Part shown: positions 10,290 through 19,689 of the stretch, piece by piece
How positions within the stretch are numbered: the first letter of the stretch is position 1
Layout of the letters: every line of letters begins with the position of its first letter
Assembly (NCBI GenBank): GCA_037576195.1
Contig: CM075102.1
Location: 13,326,745-13,390,744, forward strand
Source: Phytoseiulus persimilis
Taxonomy: Eukaryota; Arthropoda; Arachnida; Mesostigmata; Phytoseiidae
DNA: 64,000 bases
Reading direction: 5' to 3'
Position numbers and translations under genes: made by a program
The notes under the pieces: generated by a model
Database searches by the model: none
Seen by the model: the letters and a program-made list of their open reading frames with translations, nothing else
What the model was told of the DNA's origin: nothing

Positions 10290-10900
10290 CTCAGACTCAT
10301 CTGGGTGCTGGCACTTGGCTTCCGTCTCGCGGAATCGAGTCTCGAGAAACTCGACTCGCGCGACACATAACTCTTGATAGGTGGTACTCCGCGTATTTAC
10401 TCCGCGCATCTGCTCCTGGAGCTACATCAAAGCAGGATCCCCCTATCTTTCAGCCACTCCATTTCCACAAGTTCGTTGCTCCTCGTCGTTGAGCGGAGCT
10501 GCTCCCGGAGTCTCCGTTCCTCTCCCTGCAGGGCTGATCGCTTCTGATCGTCGGCGATGTGTTTCCTCAGTTTTTTTCCCGCGCAACCAACACGAAGACG
10601 CGACCGGGGGCGTCCAGAAATCGTCTCTCCCTCGTGATCGTCGGTTCCTCGAGCTCCTTACATCAGCGGCCAGAACCTGTCAGCCAGGATTTCTGCCTCG
10701 GTTTCTAACAGTCCATAATCTTCCCAAAGCTCCAGCTTCGACGCCAGGCATGACTTATCCGACATATTTCCTCGCATCTCTCTTCCGCTCAAGATTTGTC
10801 GCCGTATGAGATGAGGAAGCGATCCCGGGTGCTGACGTGTGCGTGTACAATCTACGCTCTCTGCGTGGGTCGTTGAGATGTGAGACGCTCTCCGCGATCG
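10290..10900 (-). pseudogene. Coiled-coil gene family, copy A (broken)
   Basis: On minus, starting near the ATG at 10777, this matches the coiled-coil gene at 15616-16200. Shared parts are the N-terminal segment (KLELWEDYGLLETEAEILADRFWPLM), the GCA/Lys-Arg segment and the end of the coiled coil. It has an in-frame TAA just after WPLM, shared with copy B, several length changes, and it lacks about 50 bp coding for the QLRFFQTRAETTW part. It is a decayed paralogue. No 5' exon like those of B, C and D was found next to it. Confidence 0.75.
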
Positions 10901-11863
10901 TATAGGGATTCGGCCATCTGCTTCAATGAATCTGTTCTTCAGACAGCCCTTCCAATGGATTGGCTACACTGGATTATGTCTCAAAATATAGCTCTGCCGT
11001 GCTCCCGCGTATCTGCGATGTCCGCCTGAACTCAAGATATCTGACAAGATCGCGTCTTCTTTGCATTTTGGCCCTTAACTCCTCGGGGAAGCCGATTTCG
11101 GAAAATTCTTCGATTGCGAAAAGTTCTTGGATTGTTCTGGACTACCCGACCAGGGAGTTGTCGGGTCGATCCGAGAAATTTTTCCCCCCCGAAAATCCCG
11201 CCTCTTCATAGCACAATCGTTAAATCATCATACCCATCGATGATTCACGGAGTTGGTTCAGTCCCTCCATCGAATTTTGAGTGGGAAACGGAGTCACGGA
11301 TTTGACGTTTGGAACAGAAGTTGCCGCTACATTTGTTCACGAGGGACCTTTAGAGCGAACTTTTCCGTTTCCAAGCGCTGTGTTTATCTTGGGGAATTTC
11401 GCCAAAGGCGCTGGTAGCCGCTTTTGAAGTTCGAAAACCGCACCCTGATCTTCTAGGAGAAGGAATTATCGACACGGGTCTGGGCCTTCGCGGATTGGGG
11501 TTCTTGTTCAGAATTCATACCGCTAGCTATTGAGCCAGATCATGGGGAACAGGGATCAGCTTGGTAGCCCCCTATTTCCAAGGCGAGACCGCCGGAGAAT
11601 GAGGGATCCTTCATCACAAGTAGAACGAAGCAATCGACATAGGAATCGTTGTTTATACGAAATTGAGATCTGAAGCGCTCTCACAGAGCACCGGTAAAAG
11701 TTCGAGGAAGAACCCTATGACTCATCTATATCGCATTCTCATGTCCTGGCCACAAAGCTGACGGTGCAAATCCCTAACGCAAACCTCATCCTCGAGAGCC
11801 ATTCAGGTGAGCAAAGTTACGCATAATAACGCATAAGCTACCAGAACATTCGTAAAACTCCGG

Positions 11864-12073
11864 TTATCGATGGCCAAGATGTCTGAAGCCAAAGTGACCG
11901 GCCCCAGTCGTGATCATGTGCATCAGCCTCATTTGACGAAAAGTCAGCTGAAAACCCCGAATTGGGAGTAAAGGGACGGCCAGAGGTACTCTTCTGAGTA
12001 AGTTATCGTTTGCTTTCTCGTCATCCAATTCCTCCTGCCGCTCCTCCTCGAGATTCTTCAATTCCGTGGACAT
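11864..12073 (-). other. 69-codon open frame, left-arm member of a mirrored pair
   Basis: The frame begins MSTELKNLEEERQEELDDEK and ends FGFRHLGHR. Its partner in the right arm (16704-16913) has the same length and starts MSAELKNLEEERQEELDDEK. Differences between the two are about as often replacement as silent, so there is no clear sign of purifying selection. It lies downstream of copy B in the same orientation and could be a second small gene of the unit or an incidental frame. Confidence 0.35.
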
Positions 12074-12558
12074 CGGAGAATGTCGTAGTCAGCTGCACCG
12101 CACTTTCTTCGAAAGAGCATCCTCGTCATCCGTTTCCCTGAAAGCAGCCCGATTTCCGAGCGATTCGGGAGATTATTCCGTGGCTCTTTGAAGCTCGGCT
12201 CATGCGGTCGGGCAGGGAATTCTCTTGGTTCCTCAGCTGGGCATAGGAGTTCCCCACTGAAAACATGACCGCCATCGAAATTTGGTTTGTGAGTTAGTTA
12301 CTGAACACTCGAGTACCGTTGGTCGGCGGTCGCAGTAACGACAGGCCAGAGTCGATCAAGCAGAGCAATATACTAATAGGAGAAAAACTGGCAATGGAAG
12401 GGGCTCGAAGCCGTGCCTCCAGAAAAGATGCAGTTCGAGTTGGGAAATCTCCAAGACCTTTATTGAGGAGTACTTCGAAGGACTCAGGAAGGCGGGTCGA
12501 GACCGAACGACCGATAGCAGTCATCGGTACCCGTTTTCAATCGGCACATTCGATTGGG

Positions 12559-13143
12559 AGGACATACAGCTCATGATATGTGGTGCTCCGCGAAACCACT
12601 TCGCGCATCTGCTCGTGGAGCTCATAGATCCGTCGAAGTAGATCCTCTCTCTCTGTCAGCCACTCCATTTCTTCCGTCCAAGTTGTTTCGGCTCGGGTTT
12701 GGAAGAACCGAAGTTGAACTTCCAGGAGCTCGTTGCTGAGCGTTGTTGAGCGAAGCTGCTCCTGGAGTCTTCTTGTCTCCTCCTGCAGGGCCTCCAATCG
12801 CTCCTCGGCGTCAGGCTTTTCATCGAGGATGCGTTCCCTCAGTTTTTTCCCGGCGCAACCAACACAGATTCGCCACCGGGGGTGTCCGGGAATCGTCTCA
12901 TCCTCGCGATCGTCGGTTCCTCGAGCTCCTTACATCAGCGGCCAGAACCTGTCAGCCAGGATTTCTGCCTTGATGTCTGACCGTTTGTAAATTTCCTCCA
13001 GCTCCATTCTCAACGAGCAGTATGACTCATCCGGCATATATCCTGAACGGTTTCTTTATTGCTCGAACTGGAGCGATCTTGGGCGCGGATATCTGCGTCA
13101 ACGATGTACGCTCTCGACGTGAGCCGCTGAGATTCGAGGGACT
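12559..13143 (-). pseudogene. Coiled-coil gene family, copy B (broken)
   Basis: This is nearly identical to copy C over the coiled coil (EALQEETRRLQEQL through HEQMREVVSRSTTYHELYV). The first ATG of C is lost; the second (13037 on minus, MPDESYCSLRMELEE) remains. A TAA replaces the Glu codon after WPLM, and a ~105-bp deletion after ELYV removes the end of the coiled coil. The upstream intron is preserved (GTAAGT donor at 13614-13609, TTCAG acceptor ending 13144). Copy A shares the TAA, so A and B may share ancestry after that change. Confidence 0.8.
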
Positions 13144-13757
13144 CTGAAGAAATACGGAGTTGAGTTAGATTCTCCTACCCGCTAGGTCGTAAAATCATGC
13201 GATGCATGATGAAACGACTGCAGAGTGGTACGTTAGCAGTTTAGCCCTCCCAGGAATGAGAGTTAGAGATTGAGCAGAACACCGCACGCGAGCAAAAATG
13301 GAAGGATTGTTAGTCGCATCTTCGGAGCGGGAGAATCCCGCCCAAGTTGAGCATCCTGAGCAGAAATAGCGAAGAGCGGATGGGTTTCCAAGCTAACCTC
13401 GAGGCGAAAGCAATGCACGCTTCACCAGCGGCGGCGGCCAAGCTCGGAATCTTACTTTGGATGCAGAGGGACCATGAGGGGGACTTCAATCAGTCAAGGA
13501 TCTCTGCATGGTTGACTCTTCATGATCACCACGATCCCTTTTTCGAATCGAAAGGGGAGTTCAAATTTCTTCCACAGTCTCACGGATTCGTTTGACTCGG
13601 AGTTCAGAACTTACTTGGGGCTGGATGGAGAGTTCGGTTCACCAGGTCTGATCCACGCTGAATGATGGCGCGTAAGTTGAGAAGCACACGCCAACGTGAA
13701 AATGGGAGAGGGAATCTCTGTCATATTCTCGGGGGAGGAGTATGAAGTCTGCGGTTT

Positions 13758-14904
13758 CATCACGCTCCTCAACCATACGAAATGCACCAAGTTTCAAGCA
13801 AAAAATGAGCTTTACTTGTGGGTCCGATTCCGGGCAGATCAGGGTGCAGCGACACAAGATACTGTTTCCTGCACGGTCTCGCGGCGGGCGGTTCGAAATG
13901 CCCCCAGCGTTAGATCCATTTTAACAGCCCAGAGAAGTCGAATATACGATTGAAAGCCCGGGGTGGTGAGAACTGACCCCACCAGGATATCAGCGAAGCG
14001 TGTGGGAACCGACCACATCCCACGACTCTCGAATTGTTGATGCGTCTTAAGATATTGTAGAACGAACTGCATTGAGATGTTCATCCTGGTCGGAGGCGCT
14101 GCTTCGATCTTTTAAAACAATTTCAGAACGGCTCGGAAGTTAGAGTGGAGAGTCTTATCAACTACTGTCTTCCAAGCGACATCCTTGTGGTTCACTCTGA
14201 AGACAGGCTAGATCGTAAAGAGAGCATTGCAGTTAGAAAGCTCTGTTACATGCCATGACTCAGTGGCGTAGCGACCCTCGGTGCTGCCCGGGGCGGACCC
14301 TCAGTCTGATGCCCCTCATGGCAAAGTATCCGATGCCAAGTCCGCCACCGGGTCTATGGAAGTTTCGGGACGAGAGGTTGGATTTGGCGAATGCCGTCGC
14401 CGGATTTGAGAAGGACGTCGCGATGCTCAGGCTGGGCGAGACGCTGCCCCAGGCCTAAGACCTTGATGCCCGGGCGGACCGCCTCCTCCGCCTTCCCTCA
14501 CTGCGCTGGTGCCATGACTCGGTTGTACTCTAATCAAGCCTGGTCTGAGCGAGCGACACCGTCGGAATTGATTGCTTACGACTCCACCGTCCTCCGTCTG
14601 CCTGAGGCACAGGCGCTGACAGACTTTGTTGCTGAGATGGGGAGACTTCGAGAGCGCGCTTGAGGGTGGAAATCAGGGAACCGGCCGCCCTGCGCAAAAT
14701 CTGCGACGCGGTCGGTGGGAGGTTATTTGCCGCTGTCGGCGAGGCCGGGTATCTCCCCGGACCCGCGGCTGGTGAAGACATTTACTCTGCAGATGACGAA
14801 ATCATCAAGAGCGCACGGTTATAACCTGATCTGGGGTATTGTTGATGCGATGGGGACGCTCGTCGGAATGCAGAGTCCATCGGGGAACTCTGTAGGAATG
14901 GGCG
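13758..14904. other. Spacer between the inverted arms
   Basis: About 1.15 kb with no match between its two halves that I can see. No recognisable gene; open frames (14391-14663 on plus, 14530-14781 on minus) are short and overlap in opposite frames. The stretch 14280-14800 is more GC-rich than its surroundings. Confidence 0.6.
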
Positions 14905-15050
14905 AACCTCAGACTTCACACTCCTCCCCCGAAAATAAAACAGAGATTCCCTCTCCGGTTCACTCTCCGGTTGGCGTATGCTTCTCAAGCCATGCGGCTT
15001 CATTTGGCGTTGATCAGACCTGGTGAACCGAACTCTTCATTCAGCCCCAA

Positions 15051-15500
15051 GTAAGTTCTGGACTCCAAGTCCAACGAATCCGTGAGCCTGTGGAAGAGCC
15101 CCCTTTCGATTCAAATAAGGAGTCAACTATGCAGAGATCCTTGGATGATTGAAGTCCCTCGCATGGTCCCTCTGCATCCAAAGTAGGATTCCGTGCACGC
15201 GCCGGCCCCGCTGGTCAAGCATCCGGTGCTCTTGCCTCGAGGTTATACCGGGAGCCTTCTTTTTCTACTCTTCGCTACTTCTCATCAGGGAGCTCAACTC
15301 AGGCGGGATTCTCCCACTCACGAGATGCGACTAGCAATCCTTGCATTTTCGCTCGCGTGCGATGGTCTGCTAAATCTTCAACTCTTACTCCTAGGAGGGC
15401 TGAACTGCTAACGTACCACTCTGCAGTCGTTTCATCATGCATCGCATGATTTTACGACCTAGCGGCTAGAAGAATCTAACTTAACTTCGTATTTTTTCAG
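15051..15500 (+). other. Predicted 5'-UTR intron of coiled-coil copy C
   Basis: The donor CAA|GTAAGT at 15051 and the acceptor ATTTTTTCAG ending at 15500 would splice a leader exon to the exon carrying the ATG at 15616/15628. The same donor and acceptor lie at equivalent places in copy B (13614 to 13144, minus) and copy D (18043 to 18391, plus). Conservation of both sites in three diverged copies supports a real transcription unit. Upstream, all three share GATTCCCTCTCC about 100 bp before the donor, preceded by an A/T-rich TATA-like stretch (AAAATAAAA, GAATATGAC, AAATATAAG). Confidence 0.5.
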
Positions 15501-15615
15501 AATCCCTCTAATCTCAGCGGCTCACGTCAAGAGCGTACATCGTATACGCACACGTCCGCAACCCGAGATCGCTCCTTCATCCTGTACAGCGATAAGTCTC
15601 CACTGAGAAAGAGAC

Positions 15616-16302
15616 ATGTCAGGAAATATGTCGAATGAGTCATACTGGGCGTTGAAGCTGGAGCTTGAGGAAATCTACGGACTGTCAGACACCAAGGCAG
15701 AAATCCTGGCTGACAGGTTCTGGTCGCTGATGGAAGGAGCGCGAGGAAACGACGATCGCGAGGATGAGACGATTACCGGACGCCCCCGGTGGCGTATCTG
15801 TGTTGGTTGCGCCGGGAGGAAACTGAGGAGACGCATCCCCGATGAGAAGCCTGACGCCGAGAAGCGATTGGAGGCCCTGCAGGAGGAGACAAGAAGACTC
15901 CAGGAGCAGCTCCGCTCAACAACGCTGAGCAACGAGCTCCTGGAAGTTCAACTTCGGTTCTTCCAAACCCGAGCCGAAACAACTTGGACGGAAGAAATGG
16001 AGTGGCTGAAAGAGAGGGAGGATCTACTTCGACGGATCTATGAGCTCCACGAGCAGATGCGCGAAGTGGTTTCGCGGAGCACCACATATCATGAGCTGTA
16101 TGTCGCGCGAGTCGAGTTCCTTGAGACTCGACTCCGCGTCAAAGAAGCCGAGGAGGGGACCCCGGCTGATCAGCATTCTCACTCTCCAGATCCAGAGTGC
16201 TCCTCCCTCCGAATGTGCCGATTGAAAACGGCTACCGATGACTGCTATCGGCCGTTCGGTCCCGACCCGCCCTCCGGAATCCCTCGAAGTACTCCTCGAT
16301 AA
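15616..16302 (+). CDS. Unrecognised coiled-coil protein, copy C (the intact copy)
   Basis: The protein has 228 residues and no family that I recognise. Residues 1-60 form a likely helical N-terminal segment (YWALKLELEEIYGL, AEILADRFWSLMEG), then comes a short basic stretch with a CxxC pair (RICVGCAGRKLRRR, Cys62/Cys65). Residues about 81-185 are a long Leu/Glu/Arg-rich coiled coil, probably oligomeric. The tail 186-228 is unlike the rest: copy D ends at the equivalent of ADR-stop, so the ancestral protein was likely about 187 residues and copy C reads through into downstream sequence. The start may be Met1 or Met5; Met5 is the one kept in copies A and B. It lies in the right arm of the inverted duplication behind a predicted 5'-UTR intron. 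It is either the functional member or the least decayed one. Confidence 0.55.
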   Translation: MSGNMSNESYWALKLELEEIYGLSDTKAEILADRFWSLMEGARGNDDREDETITGRPRWRICVGCAGRKLRRRIPDEKPDAEKRLEALQEETRRLQEQLRSTTLSNELLEVQLRFFQTRAETTWTEEMEWLKEREDLLRRIYELHEQMREVVSRSTTYHELYVARVEFLETRLRVKEAEEGTPADQHSHSPDPECSSLRMCRLKTATDDCYRPFGPDPPSGIPRSTPR

Positions 16303-16470
16303 ATGTCTTGGTGATTTCCGAACTCGATCTGCATCTTCCCTGGAGGCACGGCTTCGAGCCCCTTCGATTGCCAGTTTTTTCCCTATTAGTATATTGCTCT
16401 GCTTGATCGACTCTGGCCTGTATTTCCTGCGACCGCCGACAACCGGGATTCGAGTGTTCAGTAGCTAACT
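16290..16470 (-). repeat. Antisense segment shared with the left arm and with 19.44-19.68 kb
   Basis: On minus this matches 12330-12520 (plus, left arm) and the region left of the LINE fragment. Shared blocks are GAAAA(A)CTGGCA...GGGGCTCGAAG and TTTATTGAGGAGTACTT (TTTATCGAGGAGTACTT here). In the 19.4-kb copy the two blocks are separated by about 100 bp more. The same opposite-facing order (coiled-coil gene, then this segment) occurs in units B, C and D, so the segment belongs to the duplicated unit. Confidence 0.55.
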
Positions 16471-16703
16471 CACATACACGTTTCGCGGCTTCCGAATTTC
16501 GATGGCGGTCATGTTTTCAGTGGGGAACTCCTATTTCCAGCTGAGGAACCAAGAGAATTCCCTGCCCGACCGCATGAGCCGAGCTTCAAAGAGCCACGGA
16601 ATAATCTCCCGAATCGCTCGGAAATCGGGCTGCTTTCAGGGAAACGGATGACGAGGATGCTCTTTCGAAGAAAGTGCGGTGCAGCTGACTACGACATTCT
16701 CCG

Positions 16704-16913
16704 ATGTCCGCGGAATTGAAGAATCTCGAGGAGGAGCGGCAGGAGGAATTGGATGACGAGAAAGCAAACGATAACTTACTCAGAAGAGTACCTTTGGCTG
16801 TCCCTTCACTCCCAATTCAGGGATCCCAGCCGAATTTTCGTCAAATGAGGCTTATGCACTTGATCACGACTGGAGCCGGTAACTTTGGCTTCAGACATTT
16901 TGGACATCGATAA
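16704..16913 (+). other. 69-codon open frame, right-arm member of a mirrored pair
   Basis: Same length and about 85% identical residues to the frame at 11864-12073. It begins MSAELKNLEEERQEELDDEK, a charged possibly helical start. No domain is recognised and no promoter is evident. It follows copy C by about 400 bp in the same direction. Confidence 0.35.
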
Positions 16914-17929
16914 CCGGAGTTTTACGAATGTTTTGGTAGCTTATGCGTTATTATGCGTAACTTTGCTCACCTGAATGGCTCTCGAGGATGAGGTTTGCGT
17001 TAGGGATTTGCACCGTCAGCTTTGTGGCCAGGACATGAGAATGCGATAAAGATGAGTCATGGGGTTCTTCCTCGAACTTTCACCGGTGCTCTGTGAGAGC
17101 GCTTCAGATCTCAAGAGCAGCCAAGAATAAACGATAATTCCGATTTCGTATAAATAAAGATTCCCAAGTCGATGGCTTCGGTTTACTTCTAACGAAGGAT
17201 CTCTCATTCTCCGGTGGTCTCGCCTTGGGAAGAGGGGGCTACCCAGCTGATCCCTGCTCCCCGTGTTCTGGCTCAATAGCTAGCGGTATGAATTCTGAAC
17301 ACGAACCCGAATCCGCGAGGGCTCAGACGCGTGTTGATGATTCCTTCTCCTGGAGAATAAAGATACGGCTTCCCAGCTTAGAAACCGGCTCCCAACGCCC
17401 CCGGATGCCACGGAGACCCGGGGTTCGAGTCCTGCTCACAACTTGAAGAGTTTGAACACAGATCCCCCAGACCCTTTCACAAATTTACGAAGCTAGCCTC
17501 ATGAGTTCCGCGGATTACGAGCCTTCAGCTGGGGAATTCTCCTGCTGGTCATGCTACTGACATGTGAACCTTTTCCTTGACTTGGGAGGGATGCGGCCGT
17601 CGGAGGCGACCAATTTGTCCAGCCGGATGGGAGGCCTTATGTGGCGCATCTCGGCAAATCTTTCTCTAGTCAGCAGGAACGAATTCCCTTTGTGGGAAAA
17701 AGAAGTTTTCGCGAATATTTGACCCCTCCCGTTCACTTGGGACCACAGTCATTCGCTCTCATTCACAATGGCTCTTTGAACCTTCATTACCGAGCGTAAA
17801 CTCGATGTCGCCGTATCTCGAGAACCGCTGGACGCACAGCGTCGAAAGACATCTTCCCAAAGAGAGTATCCTCACGGGCTATCATTTCCCACAGTCTGTG
17901 ATGACATCGCATGACTTCCAAAGCATGAA

Positions 17930-19020
17930 AAATATAAGTGTGATTCCCTCTCCGCGCGCTCGTTGGCGAATGTTCCTCAACCTATTAGACATCACTCAGG
18001 GGCGATCAGAACTGACGAACCGAGCTCCTCTTCCAGCCCCACGTAAGTACTGGACTCTGGGCCCTATGAATCCGTGAGTCTGTGAACGAATTTTGGATAT
18101 TCCTCTTGCTCCATGAAAGGTGTGAAGGTGTCCATAAGATCCACGATACGGTACGATTCGATACGGTCATATTATGGCGGTGAAAAAGCAACCGAACCCT
18201 GGCGACGGGCCTCGATGAGAAGACTGATGGCCGAGAAGACGCCAACTGTCGATACTAATATCCGCTTTTACTTAGTATGGCGCCACTCGCGGCGCAATCG
18301 CCGATGATTGGATTTCTTGGCGTTCAAGATTTCTCAACCGACAACGGACCCTAGCGGATATGGAATCTGACTCAATTCAGGATTTCTTCAGAGTCTCTGT
18401 AATCTCAGCCGCTCGCGTCGAGCTTCCTCATCTTGTACGGCGCGAAATTCTCAGCGAGAGAGAGACATGTCAGGCAAAGTCACACTGGGCGTTGAAGACG
18501 GAGCTGGACGAAATTTATGGACTGTTAAACACCTAGGCAGAAATCTTGGCGGACATGTTTTCGCCGCTGTAGGAGGGCGCGCGAGGAATCGACGTTCGCG
18601 AGGATTAGACGATTCTCGGGCGCCCCTGGTGGCGTTTTTGTGTTGGTTGCGCCGAGAACAGATTGAGAAAACGCATCCCCGACGACAAGTTGGGATGGCG
18701 CTGGGAAGCGATAAGCGGCCTCACAGGAAGAGACAAGAAGACTGCAGGAGCAGCTCCGTTCAACGAGGATGAGAAACGGGCTGCTAGGAGTTCAACTCCG
18801 ATTCTTCCAAACTCGAGCTGAAATCACTTGGTATATGAAAATGGAGTGGCTAAAGGAGAGGGAGAATTGACTCCGACGGATCCATGAGCTCCAGGAGCAG
18901 ATGCGCGAAGTGGTTTCGCGGCGCACCACCTCTAATGAGCTATATGTCGCGCAAGTCGAGTTCCTCAAGAGACTCAACTCCGCGTGAAGGAAGCCGAGGA
19001 GGCGACCCTGGCTGATCGGT
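17930..19020 (+). pseudogene. Coiled-coil gene family, copy D (broken)
   Basis: A third, more diverged unit in the same direction as C. It keeps the leader-exon region (17930-18042, GATTCCCTCTCC), the donor GTAAGT at 18043, the acceptor CTTCAG ending 18391 and most of the body: SHWALKTELDEIYGLLNT, the Val-Gly-Cys-like region and the coiled-coil end up to ATLADR-stop at about 19013. Its ATG at 18467 is out of frame with the body, and several in-frame stops are present. It shows that the family's normal end is shortly after the coiled coil. Its downstream neighbour is the antisense segment and LINE at 19.2 kb and beyond. Confidence 0.75.
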
Positions 19021-19233
19021 AAACTTGCTTTCCTGATCTACGGTACTCTTCCGTCCCTCGACTTGCACTTCGAAACCAAATTCAATTCGAAACCTCCTTC
19101 ATTCAAAGGGGGGGGGAAATGCAAGAGAGCTGTTTACACTGGGGTAGAGGTGCTGTCATCTAGAGGGGGGAGGCATCCAGATAAGGTGGAATAGTTCCCA
19201 TGGTATACGGTTTTCGGCGACCGCTGTGCTGAC

Positions 19234-19677
19234 TCACCAAGACAACGTGTATTTTATAGTGTCCCTGCGGTGGAGAGCCTTCGGCCGGACCATATGGCCG
19301 CTTCGGCGGTTAGTTGCGGTCACGACGAATAATTTATTACGAAGTCCGAGCGCAAGCACACGGCAGGGCATTGCCCTGTCTTGTCTCTCGAGGAGGGGGA
19401 TGATGGGTGGTAGCATTGCAAGTTCCACGATGAACGGAATGTTCACCAAGTACTCCTCAATAAGGGCCTTCGTTACAACCTGAACCAAACGCTCTCGCTG
19501 AATCATGGATCGCTTTCTTGCGATCGATTTTGGAAGCCGGATTCCCGGCGAATATTTTCTCAAGTTGTTTACGAAAAGCAGCTCTCGGAGGTTCCCCAAC
19601 TTAATCCGCAACCATTCTGAAAGCACGACTTCGAGCCCCTGCCAGTTTTCTCCTTGCTTGCGTTGGACTGCTGTCAT
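19234..19677 (-). other. 147-codon minus frame at the LINE 3' side, related to arm segments
   Basis: The frame begins MTAVQRKQGENWQGLEVVL and has no domain that I recognise. Its first half matches segments in both arms of the inverted duplication. It lies just past the LINE C-terminal coding remnant in the same orientation, so it may be LINE 3' UTR or a separate repeat. It is not called as a host gene. Confidence 0.35.
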
Positions 19678-19689
19678 TTCCTCCGAGTC

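Larger units (their letters stand above)
11451..13757 (-). repeat. Left arm of a large inverted duplication
   Basis: This arm pairs in reverse complement with 14905-17357. Outer junction: AGCTAGCGGTATGAATTCTG in both arms. Inner junction: GACTTCATACTCCTCCCCCG against GACTTCACACTCCTCCCCCG. The arm contains copy B of the coiled-coil gene, a 69-codon frame and a segment related to 19.44-19.68 kb. Similarity is uneven: about 97% by eye across the coiled-coil region, nearer 80% at the inner end. The left arm is about 150 bp shorter, partly from a ~100-bp deletion near 12560. Confidence 0.9.
14905..17357 (+). repeat. Right arm of a large inverted duplication
   Basis: Reverse-complement partner of 11451-13757. 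In order it holds the 5' exon region (to 15050), an intron, the intact coiled-coil frame of copy C, an antisense segment shared with 19.44-19.68 kb, and a 69-codon frame. The outer end fades after CCTTCTCCTGGAGAA near 17357. Confidence 0.9.

Noticed and set aside
17395-17445. tRNA-like B box (GGGGTTCGAGTCCTG)
   Set aside because: No A box, acceptor stem or anticodon arm can be built around it; at most a remnant of a tRNA-derived SINE.
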